Shown: positions 37,928 to 47,367, counted from the first letter of the stretch. The stretch: 64,000 nucleotides of DNA from Cylindrospermum stagnale PCC 7417 (GCF_000317535.1 NC_019757.1:5979501-6043500), one strand, 5' to 3'. Notes: generated from the letters alone by a model not told the origin. Translations and numbers: made by a program.

Positions 37928-38491
37928 TTAAGTTAGCGATGGACTACGCCCCGCCCGAAGCGATCGCGAAACGTCTCGTAGAGAAGCGCTGCTGCTTTGT
38001 GGCGATCGCAATATACTAGTTACTGGTTTTGCTCGCTGTTGTTGATAAAAGCGGACAACTTTTTGCACATAATCACCTGTAAAGCCTTTGTCGCAACCTT
38101 TATAGCTGCCGGTCATCCACCAACAAGCGGCACCACGCACAGAGGCAATTTCGTTGTTGTTGGTGGCGCGAAACTGGTTTGTTAACTCACGTCGCGTGAT
38201 GCAAGAGACAACTTGACGCGCGATCGCGGGATTGTTTTCAAACTGCGTTGGTGTTAGTTCCTTTTTAAGACAAGTTTTTGACCAACCTCTGAGAGTTTCC
38301 GGTTTAACCTGCCATTCACTGTAATATCCATCATTAGCTTTTTTGGTTTGTGGTGCAGCCTTTCGCAACGCTTCAACCATCGCTGCAACTTGAGCATCAG
38401 AAACCGTTTGCTGTGCTTGAGCTAATAATGGTGACAATCCGAAGCTGACAATAACTCCGCTGAGTAGTAATCCTAAGGGGTTTTTGATCAT
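37928..38491 (-). CDS. Secreted protein, last part encoded by a repeat
   Basis: 187 residues from the ATG at 38491 (a GTG at 38518 is possible). A signal peptide (LGLLLSGVIVSFGLSPLLAQA) is followed by a helical domain with four Cys (SKTCLKKELT, VVSCITRRELT, GAACWWMTGS, YKGCDKGFTG). The last ~25 residues (SSSASLRDVSRSLRAGRSPSLT) are encoded by a HIP1 repeat shared with 33030-33070. The native stop may therefore have been lost by insertion. Confidence 0.65.
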   Translation of the reverse strand: MIKNPLGLLLSGVIVSFGLSPLLAQAQQTVSDAQVAAMVEALRKAAPQTKKANDGYYSEWQVKPETLRGWSKTCLKKELTPTQFENNPAIARQVVSCITRRELTNQFRATNNNEIASVRGAACWWMTGSYKGCDKGFTGDYVQKVVRFYQQQRAKPVTSILRSPQSSSASLRDVSRSLRAGRSPSLT

Positions 38492-38590
38492 GACTTGGGA
38501 ATTATTTTTAGATACCACAATGCAGCATCCTATGTCTTCACAGTGCCCATTAGCAAGACATGATGGACAGATTTAAGTAGTGCATATTCT

Positions 38591-39973
38591 TTAACCACCA
38601 ACTAAATCTTCTATAGTATTGGCATCATTTGGTAATGCGGCTGTTAAAACTTCCCTACCTGTTGCTGTGACTAATACATCATCTTCAATGCGGATTCCTC
38701 GGACATCGGCGAATTCAGATAAACGTTCCCAGTTGACGACATTCTGGTATTTTGAGCGCAGTTGAGGATCATTTAAAATTGCCGGGACTTGATAAAAACC
38801 AGGCTCAATGGTGACTAACATACCTGGACGCAGGGGACGATTTAACCGGAGATAACCTAAACCAAAGCGATCGCTTCTTTTCCTTCCTTCTTCATACCCA
38901 GCTAAATCGCCCAAATCCTCCATATCGTGGACATCCAAACCCAGCAGATGACCAATACCGTGAGGGAAAAATAGGGCATGGGCATCGATTTCTACTAAAT
39001 CCTGGGGATTGCCTTGTAAAATGCCTAAATCCGCTAAACCTTCAGCGATCGCATTGGCAGCTAACAGATGAATTTCCCTATACTCCACACCAGGGTAAAT
39101 CTTGGCAATGCAAGCATCATGAGCCGCTAACACCACATGATAGATATCTCGTTGGGTAGAGGAAAATTTGCCAGAAACCGGCCAAGTGCGGGTGATATCA
39201 GCAGCCCAACCCATCGTAGTCTCCGCACCGACATCAGCCAGGAGTAAATCACCAGGTTGCAAAGAATGGTGATATTGCTCATTATGTAAAACTTCGCCGT
39301 GAACGGTGACAATACTGTTGTAGGCGGTAGTCATATTATGGGCAATAATGACTCCTTCCATCGCCGCCCGAACTTCCGCTTCCCGCCTGGAATTGGGTGT
39401 AGCAGCCATTCCAGCAATGTGAGCCTCAACACTAACAGCGGCGGCTTTTCGCAATTCAACTAATGCTTCTTCATCGTGGACAAGGCGCAGTGATGCGATC
39501 GCTTTCGTTAACTCCAAATCAATTCCTTGGGGCGGATTTTGCGGTAAAACCCATCTATTCAATAACTGTGATTGCTGTGTCCAAGTAGCAGCATCCTGGA
39601 CAGCAATTGTCGCCGCATTTTCTACCCAAGATTCTAATTCTGCCATTGGTCGAGCCGCATCCGCCCCGATCTTTTGGGCGATTTCTTCACGTTTTGGCAT
39701 TTCTCCATGCCAAAGGGCGCTACCTGGTTGGGGGTCATCCATGAATAGTTCTAGTTTGCCCGCTTCCAGGCGAATCACGGCATTTGGTAGCGGAAAACCA
39801 GCAAAGTAGAGGAAATTACTGCTAGCGCGAAAAGGAAAGCGATTTGCGGGAAAGTTGCGCGGATTGCTGCTTCCTGACCACAGAATTGCCGGAAAATTAA
39901 TCAGGCTGGCTAGTCGTTGGCGGCGGTGGCGTAGAGTTTCGATCAGGGAACTAGAGGTATTTTGGAGCATCAT
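38591..39973 (-). CDS. M24 aminopeptidase, Xaa-Pro aminopeptidase type
   Basis: 460 residues from the ATG at 39973; the longer frame to 40039 starts in TTG. An N-terminal creatinase-like domain (LRHRRQRLASL, FRASSNFLYFAGFPLPNA) is followed by the pita-bread fold with metal ligands: LLADVGAETTMGWAADITRTW (two Asp), FFPHGIGHLLGLDVHD (His), VTIEPGFY and IRIEDDVLVT (two Glu). It removes N-terminal residues before proline and binds two metal ions. Confidence 0.92.
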   Translation of the reverse strand: MMLQNTSSSLIETLRHRRQRLASLINFPAILWSGSSNPRNFPANRFPFRASSNFLYFAGFPLPNAVIRLEAGKLELFMDDPQPGSALWHGEMPKREEIAQKIGADAARPMAELESWVENAATIAVQDAATWTQQSQLLNRWVLPQNPPQGIDLELTKAIASLRLVHDEEALVELRKAAAVSVEAHIAGMAATPNSRREAEVRAAMEGVIIAHNMTTAYNSIVTVHGEVLHNEQYHHSLQPGDLLLADVGAETTMGWAADITRTWPVSGKFSSTQRDIYHVVLAAHDACIAKIYPGVEYREIHLLAANAIAEGLADLGILQGNPQDLVEIDAHALFFPHGIGHLLGLDVHDMEDLGDLAGYEEGRKRSDRFGLGYLRLNRPLRPGMLVTIEPGFYQVPAILNDPQLRSKYQNVVNWERLSEFADVRGIRIEDDVLVTATGREVLTAALPNDANTIEDLVGG

Positions 39974-40063
39974 AAAAATGTCCGGTTTATTAATTTGTTT
40001 ATTTTTTAATTTTGAATTGTTTATCACGACTTTGGGCAAAAGTTTGGATTTAAGTGAATACCG

Positions 40064-40248
40064 TAAAATTATTGAGCGTCACTCTCGTGACGCCTGTTCT
40101 ACGTTCTTGATTATGTGTCTTGACGATAAAATTATTGAGCGTCACTCTCGTGACGCCTGTTCTACGTTCTTGATTATGTGTCTTGACGATTGAATACCGT
40201 AAAATTATTGATGATCACAGGCGAGATGCCTGTTCTACGTTCTTGATT
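40064..40248. repeat. Two and a part copies of a 63-bp direct repeat
   Basis: Units at 40064-40126 and 40127-40189 are identical; a third, degraded one lies at 40200-40248. Each holds GCGTCACTCTCGTGACGC, a perfect palindrome, so each can fold into a hairpin. They lie between two divergent genes. Confidence 0.85.
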
Positions 40249-40274
40249 AGCCGAAAATTTATCGGGGTGACTCT

Positions 40275-41090
40275 ATGGGACAAATTATTACTCAAGTCGA
40301 TGCTTTCACTAATAAACCATTTGCAGGTAATCCGGCGGCTGTCTGTGTTTTACCTTCTCCCCAAGATGATCGCTGGTTGCAAAATGTGGCGATGGAAATG
40401 AACTTATCGGAGACGGCTTTTTTAGTCAAGCAGGATGATGGCTTTAATTTGCGTTGGTTTACGCCAATGGTGGAAGTACCGCTTTGTGGTCATGCAACTT
40501 TAGCTAGTGCTCATGTACTTTGGTCAGAGGGGCATTTATCACCTGATGCAGAGGCGCGGTTCTATACTAAGAGCGGTGTACTGATTGCTAAGTTGCAAGG
40601 TGAGTGGATTGAGTTAGATTTTCCGGTGAATCACTCGCAAGAAATAGAAGCACCGCCGGAACTTAGCCAAGCTTTGGGTGTGGCTTGCAAATCTGTTTAC
40701 CAAAATTCTCTAGGTTATTTGGTGGAGTTGGAGTCTGAGGAATTGGTGCGTTCAATTCAGCCTAATTTTCAGCTACTGAAAATATTACCTGTTGCTGATG
40801 TAATTGTTACTAGCTTAACTAATCCTGGTTCAGATTATGATTTTATTTCCCGTTTCTTTGCGCCAGGTTTAGGGATTAATGAAGATCCGGTAACTGGTGC
40901 GGCTCATTGCTGCCTTGCTCCATTTTGGCGGAGTCGCCTGAACAAGGATCATTTTCTAGCTTATCAAGCATCAAGTCGTGGTGGGGTGGTGAAGGTAAGT
41001 TATGGGGGAGATGAACGGGTTTTGCTCTCTGGACAAGCGGTAACAATTATGCGTGGGGAATTAATCACCAACATTGTGCAGCGTCTCTAG
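40275..41090 (+). CDS. PhzF-family isomerase/epimerase-like protein
   Basis: 271 residues. The family markers are VDAFTNKPFAGNPAAVC, MNLSETAFLV (Glu is the catalytic residue of PhzF), FTPMVEVPLCGHATLA and EDPVTGAAHCCLAPFW. The fold is a diaminopimelate-epimerase-like pair of domains. PhzF itself acts in phenazine synthesis, but many bacteria use related proteins for unknown small-molecule isomerisation. No phenazine genes are nearby. Confidence 0.9.
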   Translation: MGQIITQVDAFTNKPFAGNPAAVCVLPSPQDDRWLQNVAMEMNLSETAFLVKQDDGFNLRWFTPMVEVPLCGHATLASAHVLWSEGHLSPDAEARFYTKSGVLIAKLQGEWIELDFPVNHSQEIEAPPELSQALGVACKSVYQNSLGYLVELESEELVRSIQPNFQLLKILPVADVIVTSLTNPGSDYDFISRFFAPGLGINEDPVTGAAHCCLAPFWRSRLNKDHFLAYQASSRGGVVKVSYGGDERVLLSGQAVTIMRGELITNIVQRL

Positions 41091-41224
41091 TTTTTTGTAC
41101 TACGTTTTGTTTCAAATTGATGCAATAGGCTAAATATAAGGGTTCCAAATCGAAAAACTCCAATCTAAAATCTAAAATTGTATGAGTGACAATAGTTAAG
41201 TAAGTCCATTTCTCGGTTTTAGAA

Positions 41225-41668
41225 ATGACAGCTAAACAAATAGATAGTATAAATCCGCGCCAATCTAGTAACTGGCCAATTGAGAAATTACCTGGATTGA
41301 GCCAGGAGGAACAATCCCAACTCCAAAGTTTTGGTATTACAACCACAGGAGCGTTAGTTAAACAAGGGAAAACGCCAGAGGCGAGACTAGCGCTAGCAAA
41401 TAAGTTACAGATAAATGTTCAGTACATCAATAAATGGGTGGCTTTAGCTGACTTGGCACGAATTCCCAGTGTCGGGCCAGAACATTGCGGTTTATTACTG
41501 CATGCGGGTTTTGTCTCTGTGGCGCAGTTGTCGCAGATTCCCACTCACAGGTTGCACCAACAAGTTATGCGGTTGCACGTGGCGACGATGCAGCGGCGAG
41601 ATTTGTGTCCAGCAATTGAGCTAGTACAACAATGGAGTCAACAAGCGAAAGCGATTGGTAATTGGTAA
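41225..41668 (+). CDS. DUF4332 helix-hairpin-helix protein
   Basis: 147 residues. The C-terminal part has two HhH-like units: LPGLSQEEQSQLQSFGITTTG and ADLARIPSVGPEHCGLLLHAGF, as in DUF4332, which resembles DNA-binding modules. The last codons (ATT GGT AAT TGG TAA) are part of the heptamer repeat that follows, so the repeat supplies the stop. Confidence 0.75.
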   Translation: MTAKQIDSINPRQSSNWPIEKLPGLSQEEQSQLQSFGITTTGALVKQGKTPEARLALANKLQINVQYINKWVALADLARIPSVGPEHCGLLLHAGFVSVAQLSQIPTHRLHQQVMRLHVATMQRRDLCPAIELVQQWSQQAKAIGNW

Positions 41669-41790
41669 TTAGTCATTGGTCATTGGTCATTGGTCATTGG
41701 TCATTGGTCATTGGTCATTGGTCATTGGTCATTGGTCATTGGTCATTGGTCATTGGTCATTGGTCATTGGTCATTAGTCATTGGTCATTA
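41669..41790. repeat. Long heptamer array (TTGGTCA)n
   Basis: About 16-17 copies of TTGGTCA with a few variants (TTAGTCA). This is the longest heptamer array in the window, right after the DUF4332 gene. Confidence 0.95.
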
Positions 41791-41813
41791 TTGGTAAAAC
41801 TCTTTCCCAGTCC

Positions 41814-42428
41814 CTAGTCTTTGGCTAAGACGCCATTCAGGAAGATGTCAGCGAGTCCTTCTGCCATTTGTTGCATTTCCTGGGGGGAGGCGTCGGGCGA
41901 CATGAGGGTATTATCGGAAAAACCTGCGATCGCAAACATTCCCAAAAATACCTTAGCAACAAGTTTGGCATCTGTCTGACGATAGATGCCTTTATCCATT
42001 GCTGTTTGAAAAAATGCTTCGGCAACATCGGTCATTTTGCCAATGACTTCTAACTGAATGCGATCGCGCAAATCTGGGTGAAATTGCACTTCCATAAAGC
42101 AAACCCGCATTAAATCGGAATTTTGTTGTAAATTCCACATTCGGCGGCGCATCACTTGTGCGATCGCTTTATAGCTACCCATTTCACTCAATTCTGTCAG
42201 TAAATCTGTGAGAATCTCTACCCAACCACTAGTAGCTACTTCTACCAAAATCGCCTTTTTATTGGAAAAATGACGAAACACTGTGCCCTCCGCCACACCT
42301 GCTTTCTGTGCCAAGTCACGGGTGGTAGTGCTAGCAAATCCCTGGGAGGCAAACAATCTCAGCGCTGCCTGTAAAATGCGGGTGCGCGTCTGTGCTTCTG
42401 AAGGCGGGGGAGAATTAAAAACTCGCAT
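41814..42428 (-). CDS. TetR-family regulator
   Basis: 204 residues. The N-terminal HTH is textbook: RILQAALRLFASQGFASTTTRDLAQKAGVAEGTVFRHFSNKKAIL. The helical C-terminal domain should bind a ligand. It lies about 150 bases from a divergent M16 gene, so it may control that gene or itself. Ligand unknown. Confidence 0.95.
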   Translation of the reverse strand: MRVFNSPPPSEAQTRTRILQAALRLFASQGFASTTTRDLAQKAGVAEGTVFRHFSNKKAILVEVATSGWVEILTDLLTELSEMGSYKAIAQVMRRRMWNLQQNSDLMRVCFMEVQFHPDLRDRIQLEVIGKMTDVAEAFFQTAMDKGIYRQTDAKLVAKVFLGMFAIAGFSDNTLMSPDASPQEMQQMAEGLADIFLNGVLAKD

Positions 42429-42579
42429 AGTAGTTAAGGTGATATCTCCGGAACACTACTTGTAGCATTATTGTCTAACGTCAAGTACAAAAATCACAGA
42501 AAGCTTAATACAACATTAGCGCTGTGTTGAGTTAATTACCTGTCTCTGAAGAAGTGTAAATTTACTTTAATTTTCCCAG

Positions 42580-44247
42580 ATGAATGATCCCAGACGGTCA
42601 ATTTTAGATTGGAAATTTTGGAGCCACCGCGTTGCTCTGGTTAAGAGAGTTGTCGCAAGTGGCGTGATTTTGGATTGGTTAAATAAATTATCGATTACCT
42701 TACGTCGGCTGTGTTTCACCACGTTAGTGCTCACAATTCTCTGGTGGGGGTTAATGCCACGAATGGCAACAGCGCTGCAAATTGCCAAAACTCCCACCCC
42801 ACCCACTGCTCAGACTTCTATTCAACCTTATCTAGATCGGGCAATCAAGGCGTTGACAGAGTTTCGCCTCGACAATGGCATGAAGTTTATTGTCTTGGAA
42901 CGACATCAAGCGCCGGTGGTTTCTTTTCTTACCTATGCAAATGTCGGCGGTGTGGATGAGCCAGACGGACAAACTGGTGTAGCCCACTTTCTCGAACATT
43001 TGGCCTTTAAAGGTACGCAGCGTATTGGTACAACAGACTACAAAGCCGAAAAACCACTACTAGAACGCTTAGAGCAGTTGGATAGCCAAATTAAAACCGC
43101 AAAAGTTGCCGGCAAAAAAAATGAAATTGCCCGATTGCAAGCTGAGTTTAAGCAAGTGGAATCCCAAGCAGCCAAGCTAGTCAAGCAAAATGAAATGGGG
43201 CGGATTGTCGAACAAGCGGGAGGCGAGGGTTTAAATGCCACTACTTCCACAGAAGCCACCCGTTATTTTTACAGTTTTCCCGCCAATAAGTTGGAACTGT
43301 GGATGTCGCTGGAGTCTGAGCGATTTCTAGAACCTGTATTTCGGGAATTTTATAAAGAGAAAGATGTGATTTTGGAAGAACGCCGGATGCGGGTAGAGAA
43401 TTCTCCCATCGGTAAGATGATCGAGAAATTTATCGATACTGCTTACAAAGTCCATCCTTACAGACGTCCGGTGATTGGTTATGACGAAGATATCCGCAAT
43501 TTGACCCCCGCAGATGTGCGGAAGTTTTTTGATGCTTACTATGCACCTAGCAATATTGCGATCGCGATTGTCGGCGATGTCAACCCGACTGAAGTTAAAC
43601 AACTGGCGCAAACTTACTTTGGACGCTTTCAGGCTAAACCAAAAACCGTTGAGCAAATTTCCGTCGAACCCCAGCAGACAAACACCAGGGAAGTTGCTGT
43701 AGAGTTCCCTTCTCAACCTTTGTATTTAGAAGGTTATCACCGTCCAGCCGTTACCCATCCAGATAATGTAGTTTATGAAATCATCGGCAGCTTATTGAGT
43801 GATGGACGCACATCACGGCTGTATAAATCTTTAGTAGAAAAGCAGCAGTTAGCTTTAAATGCCCAAGGTTTCAGCGGCTTTCCGGGGGATAAATATCCAA
43901 ATTTGATGTTGTTCTATGCTCTCACGGCTCCTGGACACACGATTGATGAGTTAGCGATCGCATTACGCCAAGAAATAGACAAGTTGAAAACTGAACCTGT
44001 GACGGCGGTTGAGTTGCAACGGGTGAAAACCCAAGCCAGGGCGGGTTTGTTACGTAGTCTCGATTCTAATTCGGGTATGGCCCAGCAGCTGTTGGAATAT
44101 GAGGTGAAAACTGGTTCTTGGCGAAATTTGTTTAAGCAGTTAGATCAAATTGCCGCAGTGACTCCTGCTGATATTCTGCGGGTGGCGAATTCGACTTTTA
44201 CTTCTGAAAATCGCACAATTGGCAAGTTGTTGGCGAAGAAGGTATGA
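42580..44247 (+). CDS. M16 zinc peptidase (catalytic partner)
   Basis: 555 residues. After an N-terminal hydrophobic region (about 25-65), the M16 core begins DNGMKFIVLERHQAPVV and has the inverse zinc motif HFLEHLAFKGT. A ~65-residue helical insert precedes GGEGLNATTSTEATRYFY. The two halves are typical of insulinase-like peptidases. Together with the next gene it likely forms a heterodimer like mitochondrial processing peptidase or PqqF-type proteins, in the periplasm or at the membrane. Confidence 0.92.
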   Translation: MNDPRRSILDWKFWSHRVALVKRVVASGVILDWLNKLSITLRRLCFTTLVLTILWWGLMPRMATALQIAKTPTPPTAQTSIQPYLDRAIKALTEFRLDNGMKFIVLERHQAPVVSFLTYANVGGVDEPDGQTGVAHFLEHLAFKGTQRIGTTDYKAEKPLLERLEQLDSQIKTAKVAGKKNEIARLQAEFKQVESQAAKLVKQNEMGRIVEQAGGEGLNATTSTEATRYFYSFPANKLELWMSLESERFLEPVFREFYKEKDVILEERRMRVENSPIGKMIEKFIDTAYKVHPYRRPVIGYDEDIRNLTPADVRKFFDAYYAPSNIAIAIVGDVNPTEVKQLAQTYFGRFQAKPKTVEQISVEPQQTNTREVAVEFPSQPLYLEGYHRPAVTHPDNVVYEIIGSLLSDGRTSRLYKSLVEKQQLALNAQGFSGFPGDKYPNLMLFYALTAPGHTIDELAIALRQEIDKLKTEPVTAVELQRVKTQARAGLLRSLDSNSGMAQQLLEYEVKTGSWRNLFKQLDQIAAVTPADILRVANSTFTSENRTIGKLLAKKV

Positions 44248-44320
44248 GAAAAAACGAACCACTCCAGGCGCAGAGGAAGAGGGGAAGAGGGATATGCTGA
44301 GGTTTAAGGGTAAGGGGCAG

Positions 44321-45787
44321 ATGAAATTTAAAGTTCAATATGTATTGGTTGCGGCTTTTGCCTTTTTAGTTGTGACGTTTAACTTTTCGCTGGCGGCGGC
44401 GGCAGGGGCGAAGCATTACACGGAATTGCAGTTTGCAGCAGTACCGGAAATTAAGTTACCCAAGTATGAGCGGTTTGTGCTGCAAAACGGCTTGGTGGTG
44501 TATTTGATGGAAGATCATGAACTACCTTTGGTAAGTGGTACGGCGATTGTGCGTACAGGTTCCCGGTTAGAACCAGCTGATCAAGTCGGTTTGGCTAGCT
44601 TTACAGGTTCGGTAATGCGGACTGGGGGAACTCAAAAGCATTCCCCTGACGAGCTGAACGAGATATTGGAACAACGGGCGGCGGCGGTGGAAACTAGCAT
44701 TAGTGAAGCTGCTGGTAGTGCTAGTTTTGAGGCGCTGAGTGAAGATTTAGAACCAGTGTTTGGGCTGTTTGCTGAGGTACTGCGATCGCCACTTTTCGCT
44801 CAAGAAAAGCTCGATTTGGCGAAGACGCAGGCTAGGGGTGGAATTGCCCGGCGTAATGACAGTCCAGATAATATTGCCGGTCGAGAATTTCGGAAATTGA
44901 TTTATGGCAAAGCTAGTCCCTACGCGCGCACAATCGAGTATGAGACGGTGGAGAGAGTTAAACGTGAGGATTTGCTCAAGTTTTACCAGGAATATTTTCA
45001 TCCCAATAATTTAATTTTGGGGATTATCGGAGATTTCGACGCCAAGAAAATGCGATCGCTCGTTCAAGCTGAGTTTGGCGACTGGAAACCCAACCCATCA
45101 ATTCCTAAACCCCAGTTACCAGCAGTATCCCCAGCTAAAACCGGCGGTGTGTTTTTTGTCAATCAGCCACAACTGACTCAGAGTAATATTTTCATCGGTC
45201 ATATCGGCGGAAAATTCGATAGTCCTGACTATCCAGCCTTGGATGTGTTGAATGGGGTGTTAAATGGTTTTGGCGGCCGCTTATTTAACGAAGTGCGATC
45301 GCGTCAAGGTTTAGCTTACTCTGTATACGGCTTCTGGAGTCCCCGCTTCGACTATCCCGGAATGTTCATCGCCGGTGGACAAACCCGATCTGATGCTACT
45401 GTGCAATTTATCAAAGCCTTGCAAGCAGAAATCAAGCGCATCCAAGCTCAAAAAGTCACACCCAAGGAATTAAACTTTGCCAAAGAATCTACACTCAATT
45501 CCTTTGTCTTCAATTTTCAAGACCCCAGCCAAACCTTGTCAAGGTTAATGCGATATGAATATTACGGCTACCCGGCTGACTTCCTGTTTCGCTATCAAAA
45601 AGCCGTAGCCACAACCACAGCGGCTGATGTCCAACGGGTAGCACAGCAATATCTCCAGCCAGAAAAGCTCGTAACTCTAGTGGTAGGGAATCAAAACGCC
45701 ATTCAACCACCATTAACCCAGCTAGCCCCACAGGTAACACCAATAGATGTAACCATTCCCGGTTCAAAACCACAGGCGAAAAAGTAA
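44321..45787 (+). CDS. M16-like peptidase without the zinc motif
   Basis: 488 residues from the ATG at 44321 (AAGGGG upstream); longer frames exist to 44294 and 44219. A signal peptide (YVLVAAFAFLVVTFNFSLAA) is clear. Where the zinc motif should be the sequence is GLASFTGSVMRTGGT, so HxxEH is absent and the protein is presumably the non-catalytic partner of the gene at 42580. The C-terminal half has GGRLFNEVRSRQGLAYSVYGF, typical for M16. The long frame starts inside the previous gene, in line with a two-gene operon. Confidence 0.9.
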   Translation: MKFKVQYVLVAAFAFLVVTFNFSLAAAAGAKHYTELQFAAVPEIKLPKYERFVLQNGLVVYLMEDHELPLVSGTAIVRTGSRLEPADQVGLASFTGSVMRTGGTQKHSPDELNEILEQRAAAVETSISEAAGSASFEALSEDLEPVFGLFAEVLRSPLFAQEKLDLAKTQARGGIARRNDSPDNIAGREFRKLIYGKASPYARTIEYETVERVKREDLLKFYQEYFHPNNLILGIIGDFDAKKMRSLVQAEFGDWKPNPSIPKPQLPAVSPAKTGGVFFVNQPQLTQSNIFIGHIGGKFDSPDYPALDVLNGVLNGFGGRLFNEVRSRQGLAYSVYGFWSPRFDYPGMFIAGGQTRSDATVQFIKALQAEIKRIQAQKVTPKELNFAKESTLNSFVFNFQDPSQTLSRLMRYEYYGYPADFLFRYQKAVATTTAADVQRVAQQYLQPEKLVTLVVGNQNAIQPPLTQLAPQVTPIDVTIPGSKPQAKK

Positions 45788-45824
45788 TGGGTGATGGGTG
45801 ATGGGTGATGGGTAATGGGTAATA
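45785..45824. repeat. Heptamer repeat (TGGGTGA / TGGGTAA)
   Basis: About five copies of a 7-bp unit start at the very stop codon of the M16-like gene. Confidence 0.8.
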
Positions 45825-46020
45825 GTTTGTTCCCATCACCTTTTTTCCCAATTCTGAAAAAATCATCACCTTTACAGACAAAACTCCTTTACTTCTGTCT
45901 TTAAAATTAGGCCGAAAACATTGACTTTATCGAATCAAAGCTCAAAATATAAGAATAGGATTCTAAATTCCTATCTAGGGCTGTGTTACTCAATATCCCT
46001 GTATTGGGGAAGGTAAGTCA

Positions 46021-46263
46021 ATGGTGAGTATAACAATATCTGACCTCTATCCTACTAAAGACGAACAGCTTCTCGATGAACTAAGCCATGATGAAATGAA
46101 GACTGTAGCGGGTGGTACAAGAAGAAGAAGAAGAAGAGGGTCAAATTCAGTCGATACAGAAGACGTAGCCACCGTCATCCAATCATTAGATGACCAGATC
46201 CAGCAAATGACGATCAACTTAAATGAAACATCTGCAAAACTACGAAGCCAACTCGGTATTTGA
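46021..46263 (+). CDS. Precursor peptide 1 with double-glycine leader
   Basis: 80 residues. The leader VSITISDLYPTKDEQLLDEL and MKTVAGG matches four other small genes nearby; the Gly-Gly is at residues 31-32. The rest is different: six Arg (34-39) followed by SNSVDTEDVATVIQSLDDQ and a polar helical tail. There is no cysteine. An AAGG-type ribosome-binding site and the shared leader argue that it is real. After cutting it would be a basic, then amphipathic peptide. It could be a secreted bacteriocin-like product or a helper. Confidence 0.75.
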   Translation: MVSITISDLYPTKDEQLLDELSHDEMKTVAGGTRRRRRRGSNSVDTEDVATVIQSLDDQIQQMTINLNETSAKLRSQLGI

Positions 46264-46302
46264 GCATACTTTTTTGTTAATTAAATATTCTCCTGGTTAA
46301 GG

Positions 46303-46341
46303 TGCGTTCTAAGTCTAGTAAAGATTAGAACGCATTTTTTT
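46303..46341 (+). terminator. Rho-independent terminator after precursor 1
   Basis: A 10-bp stem TGCGTTCTAA (46303-46312) and TTAGAACGCA (46325-46334) with a 12-base loop, followed by TTTTTTT. It lies 40 bases after the stop of precursor 1, so that gene has its own transcript. Confidence 0.8.
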
Positions 46342-46880
46342 AGGCAAATTTTTCACTAAAAATACCTAACACCAATTTAAAAAATGATGGCGATAGATGG
46401 ACAGACAAAACCCAGATAGACCAAGCAACTTCCAATCCAACATCTAAAATGCAAAATCTAAAATGGTATAACATAGCAATTTGCAGAGTAAAAATCAAAG
46501 CCTTTCTCCAAACGAGAAGCGCTAGATTAATTAATCCGCATTATATCTCGCTCTAAACGCTCTTTTAACCCACCTGAAAGCGAAAAAAGAGTATCAGGTA
46601 GTGACTTTCAACCTATAGATACAAAGAACTATTAAACCCAAATTTGATATTTAACCTTTATCAAGAAGCTTGGTATGAGTATTAATCAGAAAAAATGTAG
46701 CTTAAATTTTAAAATTCAAAAAAGACGTAACTCATTTATTTATGTCTTTTTAAACAGGTTTTTAGCCTTGACTTTCCTGTTTTTCATGAATAAAAATGGT
46801 GTTAACAGGTAAGCGAACCACAGCTTAACTGCCCGCAGATTCTACCTCACTGAAAAACAAGTAATTTAGGAAAAAAAATC
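46342..46880. other. Intergenic region between precursors 1 and 2
   Basis: About 540 AT-rich bases that should hold the promoter of precursor 2. I see no gene. AGGA lies just before the start of precursor 2. Confidence 0.35.
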
Positions 46881-47153
46881 ATGGCAACTATCAAACTATC
46901 TGAACTACAAATCGCTGGTTCTGAACTGTTCCAAGATTCCGAAAGCTTTATCAACGAATTGAACGATGTAGCTTCCGTGTCTGTACATGGTGGCGGTCAC
47001 GACAGCGGATTCTCAGATTATGGTCACTTTGGCGCTGACTTCGGCAAGAAGTACCTTGAGTACTTAGTCAACGGATATGCTGTCAGCACTATCAAGGAAA
47101 TCGCTAAGTCCTACAGCGAAAGCGACGATAGCTACAGCAACGGTTACTACTAA
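46881..47153 (+). CDS. Precursor peptide 2 with double-glycine leader
   Basis: 90 residues. The leader ATIKLSELQIAGSELFQDSE ends in VHGGG (residues 36-39). The core (residues 39-90) has GADFGKKYLEYLVNGYAVST and KEIAKSYSESDDSYSNGYY. It is rich in Ser, Tyr and Gly, with no Cys. The segment DFGKK...YAVSTIKEIAKS also appears in precursor 3 (DFGAK...YAIDTISLLAKS), so the two share a core type. The Ser-rich tail offers several sites for a kinase-type modifier. Confidence 0.8.
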   Translation: MATIKLSELQIAGSELFQDSESFINELNDVASVSVHGGGHDSGFSDYGHFGADFGKKYLEYLVNGYAVSTIKEIAKSYSESDDSYSNGYY

Positions 47154-47161
47154 ATCTAATT

Positions 47162-47183
47162 GCTTAGTAGTGCACTACTAAGC
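47162..47183. terminator. Perfect palindrome after precursor 2
   Basis: The perfect palindrome GCTTAGTAGTGCACTACTAAGC starts 8 bases after the stop of precursor 2. It folds into a hairpin and may end or stabilise that transcript; no clear T-run follows. Confidence 0.5.
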
Positions 47184-47367
47184 TAAGTAGCTCTCTAGGG
47201 GTTAAAGGGAAAAAGTAACCAATGTGATCACCATCAGGTTTCTTAATTCCCAATAACCCCAGAAAGCTAGCAAAATTTAGTAATTGACCAAGAGTTGTCT
47301 GCTAGTTTGTAGTTCTTCGCTGCTGATTTGTTTTTGGCTATAAGTGTTTGTTGAGAAAATCAAATAA

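Noticed and set aside
39855-40401. Plus-strand frames of 112 and 72 codons across the 63-bp repeats
   Set aside because: Repeated peptide RDACSTFLIMCLDD results only from the DNA repeat; also antisense to the M24 gene in part.
41065-41346. 93-codon minus-strand frame between PhzF and DUF4332 genes
   Set aside because: It overlaps the ends of both better-supported genes.
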